The translations under genes were made by a program, and so were the position numbers. The notes under the pieces were generated by a model that was given only the letters and a program-made list of their open reading frames with translations, had not been told where the DNA came from and made no database searches. From Oxytricha trifallax (taxonomy: Eukaryota > Ciliophora > Spirotrichea > Sporadotrichida > Oxytrichidae), in the NCBI GenBank assembly GCA_000711775.1, contig ARYC01017484.1, positions 62,001-126,000 on the forward strand: DNA of 64,000 nt, given 5' to 3'. This document shows positions 56,331 to 64,000 of the stretch, piece by piece; within the stretch, counting starts at the first letter, position 1, and the number at the start of each line of letters is the position of its first letter.

Positions 56331-56468
56331 TAACATCATCACCCAAAAGCTATTAAGTAAGATTTTATTAAAAAAAGTCTTAATTTAGCGGCCATAAATT
56401 AATTTTATATTTTTATTTTTGTAAATTCAATCTAACATCACTTATAAATTTTTTATCATGAACATATT

Positions 56469-57720
56469 TCATTTAAAAATTGTCTCATATTAATTTCCTT
56501 TGTTCTTCTCATCCCCAATTCTGAAATTGCCCCTCTACATCTTGTTTTATATAGCAGTTTTTTAATCAGCAATTTCGTTGTTTATGTTATGGCTTTAGAA
56601 TGCGCTCTTTGCAGAGGACTCAACAACCATAGGTGCAGTGCCTACTTAGAAATGACTTTTACGAAGGTCAAGTTTTGCATTGTTAGCTGCTTATGTGGGG
56701 TCAATTTAAAGTTCAGATCGAGTTGTGAGTGTTGGTTAATTAGATATTTATTGAGCGCCCTGGTGGGTTTACTTAGTCATTGAAGTGTAGTCTGTACCTT
56801 GCCATTTATTTCCTATTTCAATAAACCCCAACACTCACATGAGGAAATAATACAATGTCAAACTTAAAAAGTTTATTGCTTCTTTTGACATCATTTGCAT
56901 TTCGGAAACTGGTATTTTAAAATGGTACACTCTTAGCTCTATCTTATTGAAAACCCTAATACTCACTTTGAATGCTATTCTCTCCTCCATAACCAAATTA
57001 AAAATGATGTTTTCTCAGGTTCTTTCCTTGTTCTTATTACTACTGCAAATTCTTATATGACTCTGCTAAATCATGTTAAACCATAGAGTCTTTTGTTGAG
57101 CTTTGGTAATTTGGCTTTTCTCCACCAGCGAGCACATTATTTCCAGTTGATTTAAATTTATCTGGTCCGTTTATTGCTGGTTTATGCACTTGTAGAGTTT
57201 TTGAAGGTTCACTAATGACATTCTTTTTGAATCTCTCCATATTAGTAGTCATGAAACTTTCTGACCCTTGTGAAACGCTTCCAAAACTAAAGTGTGCTTT
57301 TCTCAGATCTTATTTAGTTTCAATAGCTGCTTAAACTCGAGCCTAATCGACACTTTTTCTATCGTAATCTTGATTTTGAGTTGTCTAGAAACTTGTCTTA
57401 TTATTCATGCCAATTTGGATGTTGGATTGGCGAATTTATTTACTAAACTTATCGTAATTTTTGCGTTCTTCTTGATCAATATTCCAGTTTTGATCTTGCT
57501 ATGCGACTTAGTTTTTACTTCTGAAATCAGCTATAAGATTTAGAATGTTATTATCATTCTAAAAATTAAAAAATAACTTACATTAATCACTGCCAAGAAT
57601 AAAATGGGATCTTTTCAATTCTTGTGCTACTTCCTATCTTGCTTCTCTGCCTACAAAATGACCTGTTTCCTTGGGAACTTCTGATTCTAATTTTTTCTTT
57701 TGTGAGATGAAAGCTTGCAT
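56469..57720 (-). CDS. Repeat protein with LRK-x-HF-x-x-G motifs (probable ciliary)
   Basis: ATG at 57720 starts MQAFISQKKKLESEVPKETG. A motif recurs: LKRSHFILGSD, LRKAHFSFGSVSQGS, LRKHHFQFGYGGEN, LRKSHFQVGTAP and MQRGNFRIGDEKN. Each is followed by a spacer with S-x-x-x-x-F and each is about 60-90 residues from the next. Similar HF-x-x-G motifs occur in axonemal proteins of the PPP1R32 kind (family knowledge, low certainty), and the next gene upstream has one at its N terminus. Inserts lie near 57.57, 56.98 and 56.82 kb. TGA at 56469 ends it. Confidence 0.75.
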
Positions 57721-57889
57721 TTTTATTTATTTTTAACTATCAAAATTATAAACTTGTGTAATCTTTAAATTCTTAAAAATTTAGTACTATTATTATAATA
57801 TAGAAATATTGATATATAATTATACACAAATAACAAATAATATCTAAAAAATAAAAAGAAATATCCTAAGAAATTATTGAATTGCCTTT

Positions 57890-58836
57890 ATCTTTAAGGA
57901 ATGATATTTATATAGTTTAATCTGGGAATATGTTCGTTTTCTTTCATAATCCTATTTGCAATATTTATATGAGAAAACTCTTTTAAATTATTGAATTGAT
58001 AACTTTTAAATATATATTTACAATGATTCCTCATAAAGATTAACTTCCCCAAATTCCTTACCATCATAAAATGTATTGATAACAATTGGTATATTGCCAT
58101 AGTCTTTCTTAATTAAAATGGCTTTAGTAGACCCCCTCAAAATGACATAGAATTCCTTGCTTGAATCGCCCTACATGAAAAGTCTCTCCCCACTTTCAAT
58201 TTTCCTAAGCTAGCACTCACTCATTAACTACTAACGAATGCTAAACGGGTATTTAGCAAAGAAACTCAATCTCTTCAAATATTGATCAATCTACCTGGAA
58301 TACTTATAATTTTAATTTTCATCACGATCAAGTATAAATTGCTATATCTCTTCCACTTCAGAAAGTCTCAATCTATTTTTATAAGTGGTGTCCTTAGGCT
58401 TGCTTGGGTCCCCTTCTGACTCGCTGCTGCTACTATCTTCATATTTGCTCATTGTTTAATTTTTATTAGATTAAGTAGTGCTCTTCAAAGTGAAAGACTG
58501 TCGTTGTTACACCCCTCTTTGACTCTAGTTTGTGCTGTTGTTGTTTTAAGTGTTGTTTCTAAAAGATGAATTTTATTACTTTTACTGGAGTTATTGATAG
58601 TGAGTGTAGTAACTGTTGTTTTTGTTTGTTGCAGCTGAAATTTATTGGGTCTTGGATTTATGTTAATCTTTATTTTCTGCTATGTCTGTGGAATTTTATA
58701 GTTGTTACTTTTAAGGTTCTTTAAGAGTTAGTTGCTATTTGAATTTATTCTTGATATCGATTTTCTTACTGCTTGTAGGTGATTGAGTAGCTTTAGTGTT
58801 AGGAGTGCGGTCATAAATCTTGAAGAAGTTGTCCAT
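57890..58836 (-). CDS. Cyclic-nucleotide-binding-domain protein, 3' incomplete
   Basis: ATG at 58836 opens MDNFFKIYDRTPNTKATQSP. A Q/N-rich stretch runs in frame into YEDSSSSESEGDPSK (a second possible start at 58454) and then the domain: DQYLKRLSFFAKYPFSIRQQ, LRKIESGERLFMQGDSSKEF, YVILRGSTKAIL, VINTFYDGKEFGEVNLYEES. This is the first two-thirds of a CNB fold up to the phosphate-binding FGE. The expected R-x-A-T part and C helix are not there: after LYEESL the DNA is pure AT with no stop for 150 codons. The remaining segment is therefore elsewhere, or the gene is truncated. Confidence 0.8.
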
Positions 58837-59341
58837 GAAGAACTCTTAATTTCGCTAAGCAATTCAAAAATACTTACCTTATTAGTGAAGATGTTTTTAT
58901 TTTATTCTATAATAATTTTGTAATATAAATTTTATTAAAAATACTTAAGAGATCGTTTGTTTAATCTATGTATGAAATAATAAAAGTATAAAATTAAACA
59001 TTTTTACAGAGAATGAATTATTCATTTTCAATTCATTTAATGACTTAAAACAATTTCAAAGCGTAATAATTTTACTCTAAATAGGTCCCAATTTTTAATT
59101 TATCAAAATTTCTCATATAAAATAATTGGATAAAATACATTTCTCATATACGATAAAATTAAATATACAATAATAGAAAACCATAAAATAGCTAAGTACA
59201 ATAGTTATTTTAAAGGAAACCAAAAAAGGTATAATACCAATAATTACATTACCTTTTATAAAAGGGAGAAGTTTATGAGAAGCAGTATGCTTAATTTATT
59301 TAATTTATTATAATTAAATAATTGGCCATGAATTGGTGTCT
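58837..59341. other. AT-rich intergenic DNA
   Basis: No coding frame or other feature was seen between the CNB gene start and the TPR gene 3' end. Confidence 0.4.
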
Positions 59342-62227
59342 TCATTTAGTTTTAGATTTATTAATTTCGGAGAATATAGCAATCAATGCTAGTAAACATT
59401 TATTAACTTAAATACATAAAATAGATTTCTTATAATTTAAGATATTATGGTTTTAAATACTATCATCTGGAACATAGTCCTCCTCTTATTCCTAATTTTA
59501 CATATTTTCAAGCACTTTCTCAATCATGTAATCTTTTTCAAATTTATTAATCTTTTCAACAACATCCCTTTCTTTCTCGTTCATCTCTTCTCCTGGCTTT
59601 AACCCTAAAATTCTATCCATAGTTACATCGTTTTCTTTGTCTAAATAGAGAGGTTTCACTCTAGGAAGACCCAGCTCATCAGTCTCTATTTGAGATGAGG
59701 ATATACTGACTTTGGATTACTGGTTTTTATCATATTTATCAAAGTTTATATGATCATCTTAGTAAGCTTTAATTTCTTCATCGAGCACATCCATGCTTAT
59801 TACTGATTGTTAATGATGAGTGCTACTTTTTGGATCTTTATCTTAAAGTGAGAACTATGTTCTCTGCTTATTGAAGTTTTTCATCAAGTTATTTTTGAAT
59901 TTAGATTGACTCGGTTAACTTGCCTATTACTAACCATCTTGTGTACTATATATTTTAATGTTATCGTACTGTTTAAATACCAATTTCTCCATGTTTTCTT
60001 AGGACATAAAAGATACCTCTTAAAAGTTTTGATTCAAATCCTCTTAGCCTCCTGCAAAACTAGACTAATTCACTCTCTTTTTTGAATCAAAGTTAGATTG
60101 GGGCCTTATCAATTTGTTTAGAAGTTTTTGATTTTTCTCCTTTTCTCTCTCATTTTTAATTTTCATTTAATTCCTCACATTTTACGAATCAGAAGTCATC
60201 ATTCTTTTACTGACTTCAAAGGGCATGGGAAAGTATTCTTTTTGTTCTTCCAAATTGTTTTGCTAAGGCTTGATTTGAAACTCTTTGAATTATGGCTTGT
60301 TCATTCTAGTTTTTGGGGAATTGTTAGTTGAAGTAAATAGATCATACTCTGATGTCATACTAATAGACCTTTACTTGTTCAAATTTATTGTTGGAGCAAG
60401 CGATGATGAAGATCGACTTTAAGCTATGTTTGTTACAGAAGCAGTTCTTAATTAAGCTTGAGTTCTAAGGGTATCTGGATTTGAGGATTTTGGGTCTTTT
60501 TGCTTCTAGAATTGTAAAAAAAAATAATCATCGTAAGAGTCAAGCTTCTTTTTAAATTTTTCATTAGTTTCAGAAACTGCTTCTTTTTTAAGCAAAAGTC
60601 TCAATTACCTTGAAATTTCTTTATATACTTTTATGCATCTCTTGTTAAATTTATCAATACTCAGCCAATCAATTTTCATAAATCCAAGAATAACTTACTG
60701 TAAACAGTAATCAATGTGTTCAAAAGCCTGTAAATATTTCTATTCAAGACAATTAATGATTGCTAAATTAAATTTACTCAGAATTTATAGTTAATAGAAA
60801 GAGATGTTCTCAAATATTCTAACGCTTTCTACTACTCTATCCATTTTATATAAACTATAAGCTTTGTTGAATTCACTCATTTCCCTTTGAAACTAAGTGA
60901 TAGTTCTATTTTGAATTTCAGCCTGTGAAAATACATCGATGGCCTCGGTGTAATTATGATTATACAGGAAATTAGTTCCCTTAAAAAATAGATAATCTGA
61001 GGAATCTTTATCTTGTGGATTCTTTGCTAATATTACAGGTAGTGAATATATTAAAGATTTTAGTTCGTCTAATTTAAAGTCTTATTCGTCTTAAGATGAG
61101 TTAAACTTCAAATTTCTAACATCAATTAATTTTCTCTAATTGCTTTGTAGCTATTTCTTTGGCTTTACATTATATTGGTATTGATTTACAGAGATAGGTC
61201 TGCTATTTATTTTATTTTTATCTATACTATTTATGGGTTCTGAAGCTGATATTATTCTTTAACTGATACGTGATGAAGATCTAATAGACTAAATTTTCAA
61301 GGGATATTTAGGTTTATGCGTAAAATTCTGCTTAAATTTTTACTTAACTTCTAAATCAATAATTGAACTATTTTACGATCCAGAATTTTCATCATGAGGT
61401 CTGCAAGCATTTAAAAAATCATTGGGGTTTGGAGGTTTTATCATAGTAAAGTCTATTAAGCTACCGCCTGTTCTTATCCTGTTATGATAACTTTTCTAGG
61501 TCATTTACCTCACTTTCTTTAAAAGCTGAATTTCGTGCTCTACTTGTTCGTTTGTAACTACGACTTTAGTATGCTCTTTGAGATTTTACTTTACAGTATC
61601 CAGCCTTTGAATATGCTTATTTTTATACCTATCAAAAGCACTGATTGCATCATTCACTCACTAGGATAAAAACTTAACTTCTGGATTTACAGAAGACTTT
61701 TTCGAAGGTGAGTTCATCCCCCCATCTCCATCAGTTCTATCAGCAAATTTAACTGGACTCCTGTCTTAAAAGGCATGACTCTATACTCTTCTGTGCCTTA
61801 TTTACTACTCTGAGCTGAAATCTAGAGCTGATTATGCTCTCGTTGGTTGAAATTCCTTATATTATTTCAGTTCTTAATCATTAATCAACCTTTGATAGGG
61901 TCTGGCTTGAAATTCTTCCACATTGTTTAATAAATTCAATTTCTCAGCCTCGATAGAGTGTTTTCTCTTGTGATTGATTATCGCTTTTTGATAAAATGAT
62001 TGATCATTATATTATGCTGCATTATTTTGATTTTTACTCTTTTAATAGTTAGAATTTGCACTTTATTGTTATAAACTACTGCCTCTTGAATGATGAAAGT
62101 TGCTCTAAGTTTTATAATTTCCAATGCTATTTTACTATTAAAAATTCTAGGGAGGTTTTAGCTGCTAAGACTTATCAGAATTAATTTGAAGATTTTACTA
62201 TTGTTACAGAAGGGTAAACTTAGTCAT
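59342..62227 (-). CDS. TPR-containing protein
   Basis: ATG at 62227 starts MTKFTLLLQQQQNLQINSDK and a basic, Q/N/S-rich N-terminal half (YNDQSFYQKAIINHKRKHSI, ARPYQRLINDQELKQYKEF). In the centre lies a TPR region: SDYLFFKGTNFLYNHNYTEA, IDVFSQAEIQNRTITQFQRE, EFNKAYSLYKMDRVVESVRI and more helices to CIKVYKEI. The C-terminal part is acidic (DRILGLKPGEEMNEKERDVV, FEKDYMIEKVLENM, EDYVPDDS). TPRs scaffold protein complexes. The confident protein ends near 59455; the first TGA is 59342. Frame changes near 61.7, 61.3, 60.75 and 60.53 kb imply several inserts. Confidence 0.75.
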
Positions 62228-62576
62228 TTTATTCTATGTTTATAAATTTATATAATTGGAACTTGAAGTGTTTCTTGTTTCTTTGACATCAGGCAGCTGT
62301 TTCATTATATTTATTTAATTATTTGTTTTACATTATTTTAATTCATATATTCATGCTACATTTCATTGAAAATATTTCTTCGTTTATAATAATTATAAAT
62401 TATAAAATAAAATCTCATAAATTGTCTAGAATTGCAAGCTTGGTGTTAATAGCCTATAAATATATATTATTAGAATTGTTTCTTATAGATTTTTTACTAA
62501 AATCATAATATTTATATTAAATTATTTATTTACTTCTACAATATTATCAATTTCTTCTTATCCACTATTATCCTAA

Positions 62577-64000
62577 TCACCACCTCCACTCTATTTATTA
62601 ATGCTATGAAGTTTCTCTTTCCTCCTAGCTCTATCCTCAACTAATTTAATTTTCTCAGCCAAATTATTGAAATTTTCCATGTTCTTCTCTGATTTAGAAA
62701 TATCGTGTTTTAACTGTTTTAAAGTCCAGTTTTAAGGTTTTTTCAATTGTAAACTTGAGATTTCAGTTTAACTTTGATTGTGGGCTTGAGAGTCCGAGTA
62801 GAAGTTACTCACTCTTTCCTATCGCATTTTTGTTAAGTAATCTTGTGGTTTATAGGGTGTCTGAAGTTAAGAAGAGTTCTAAGAGGTAATCTCAAATCTA
62901 TGCTGATTTCTTTTTATAGAGTGCTAAATTTAATTATTGATGCTTTTTTAAGAGAGATGATCTGTGTTTTATGGTGAGGAATGGCCTCTTTAAGTTTTAT
63001 CAATAATCTTGCTAATTTTGCTTTAGATAAAGTCATTATCCTGTGAATTTCTGAGTTCACTGTGACTTTTTGCTTAATCATAATGCTTTAACTACTTTAT
63101 TTTACTAGATCCATGAATTGATATTGAATTCCTACTATCGTTTGTCAAAGCTGAAGATCTCTCCTCTGACTTAATTGATCTTAATTCCTTCAAATAATCC
63201 TTGTAAGGATTCTGTTAACTTTATTGCATTCGCTCTTTCAAATCAGATCTCGCTAATTTTTCCCTTGCTGCTTGTAGCTACAAACTTAAATTCTCTGAAA
63301 TTTTTGGCTTGAAATCTTAGGTTACTAAATTGGAGTAAATATTTCGCTTTTTAATCTATTCAACTTTAATCTATCTTTCCTTCTCTAATTTAGTCTTTCG
63401 TTCTACATCCTCTTATTCAATAATTTTGTGATATTAATTTCGATATGGGGAGAAAGAGTTTTCTTAAGAATCTTATTTTTACTCTTGCTCTTTGAATCGT
63501 TGCATTTATTTTACATATTAAAGTTCATTAAGCTTTCTTTGATATTTCAATTAATGGCTCTTCATTTCGTCGACTGATACAGAGACAGAATTCAACTTAT
63601 TTCTTCTCTCTTCCAATAATTTTTCTCTTTCTTCCTGGTATTATTTAGCAATTTACTCTTTGATAATTTCATGCAAGCGCTTTTATATCTGCTCTTTTTA
63701 ATCATTACTTTTATCTCTAAAAATTTCACCTCCCTAATCTCCATTATTTTCAATCAAATTTAAGACATTTTACTTTTTTTATTAAATCTCCTTATTTTCT
63801 TGTCTTTTTAACTACCTCTCAAGTCTTTCTTTGGCTTTCCTATCAATCTCTTTTTTCCTAATTTCTTTAAGCTTTTCTTTCTCTAGCTCTAATTATTCTT
63901 CCTTTGCTTTTTCTTAAGTCTCTCTTCTCATGTTATCTAATTCTAGGCTTTCTTAATATTTCTGTAATCTTTGAGATTTTTCATGCTAAACTTGAGCAAG
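62577..64000 (-). CDS. Long coiled-coil protein, 5' end outside window
   Basis: The minus-strand frame is open from the window edge (LAQVQHEKSQRLQKYQESLE). It is one long K/E/Q-rich coiled coil to about 63.3 kb (LKEIRKKEIDRKAKERLERQ, REKLLEERRNKLNSVSVDEM), then a mixed region (NPYKDYLKELRSIKSEERSS, KPQDYLTKMRQERVSNFYSD, FNNLAEKIKLVEDRARRKRE). The same frame ends at TGA 62577. A one-base shift there would instead give GGGDQDNSGQEEIDNIVEVN, a more natural ending, so the 3' end is unsure. No domain was recognised. Confidence 0.7.

Noticed and set aside
1..64000. CRISPR arrays, operons or bacterial features
   Set aside because: Introns, the Gln code at TAA/TAG and eukaryotic proteins throughout make this a ciliate sequence; no regularly spaced repeat array other than the transposon ends was seen.

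Overview
The window reads as germline (micronuclear) DNA of a ciliate, probably a hypotrich/spirotrich of the Oxytricha-Stylonychia kind; I cannot name the species. Three signs support this. (1) Conserved proteins read correctly only if TAA and TAG are glutamine and TGA is the only stop, which is why standard-code ORFs look short. (2) Coding regions are broken by short AT-rich inserts (about 15-220 bp) bounded by direct repeats of 2-7 bp (TA, AGCT, TATTG, TATAAT, GCAGACA, AGCATGG). Removing the insert plus one repeat restores the reading frame, as expected for internal eliminated sequences (IESs) with pointers. Ordinary GT-AG introns of about 35-50 nt occur as well. (3) At least one gene, a six-motif Kelch-repeat gene, is scrambled: its 5' and 3' segments lie at 15.7-16.8 kb with the 3' segment inverted, and its body lies at 25.4-27.6 kb. 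A 13-bp pointer joins body and tail exactly in frame.

Layout. 0.4-3.9 kb: AT-rich DNA with three mobile-element relics. 4.9-10.4 kb (+): a very long Q/N-rich coiled-coil gene with at least seven IESs. 10.7-12.1 kb (-): a Cys-rich type I membrane protein. 13.7-15.4 kb (-): a small uncharacterised gene. 15.7-16.8 kb: Kelch ends. 16.9-19.3 kb (+): an RCC1-repeat protein, followed to 20.1 kb by a segment that may be the same gene or a second one. 20.4-22.9 kb (-): uncharacterised genes and gene fragments. 23.2-25.3 kb (-): a NEK-family kinase interrupted by a MITE. 25.4-27.6 kb (+): Kelch body. 27.8-29.1 kb (-): glutamine synthetase. 29.7-34.9 kb: Q/N-rich genes and a small ORF. 35.6-38.0 kb (+): an AGC kinase. 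38.3-42.2 kb (-): a HOOK-like protein interrupted by a Merlin/ISXO2-like transposon. 42.4-48.2 kb: two low-complexity genes. 48.2-50.7 kb: a divergent pair of purine nucleoside phosphorylase genes, one truncated. 50.7-53.1 kb (-): an unrecognised gene and an arginase-family gene lacking its core. 53.2-57.7 kb: STPGR-repeat, EF-hand and 'HF-x-G' repeat proteins, probably ciliary. 57.9-58.8 kb (-): part of a cyclic-nucleotide-binding protein. 59.3-64 kb (-): a TPR protein and a long coiled-coil protein that continues past the window.

Mobile elements. Two related families carry or suggest 8-bp target duplications. One (about 1.1-1.4 kb) has GGGTGTTGACGTCA-type terminal inverted repeats, arrays of GGACGTCC subterminal repeats and a decayed ISXO2/Merlin-type transposase. 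The other (about 440-476 bp, no ORF) has poly-G/AAGTTTCC termini. Three insertions lie inside genes, and in at least two of these (HOOK, NEK) precise removal of element plus one duplication restores the protein. These genes can therefore work only if the elements are removed when the somatic nucleus forms. Gene ends are the weakest part of the annotation, because TAA and TAG are not stops and because IESs can hide the true TGA.
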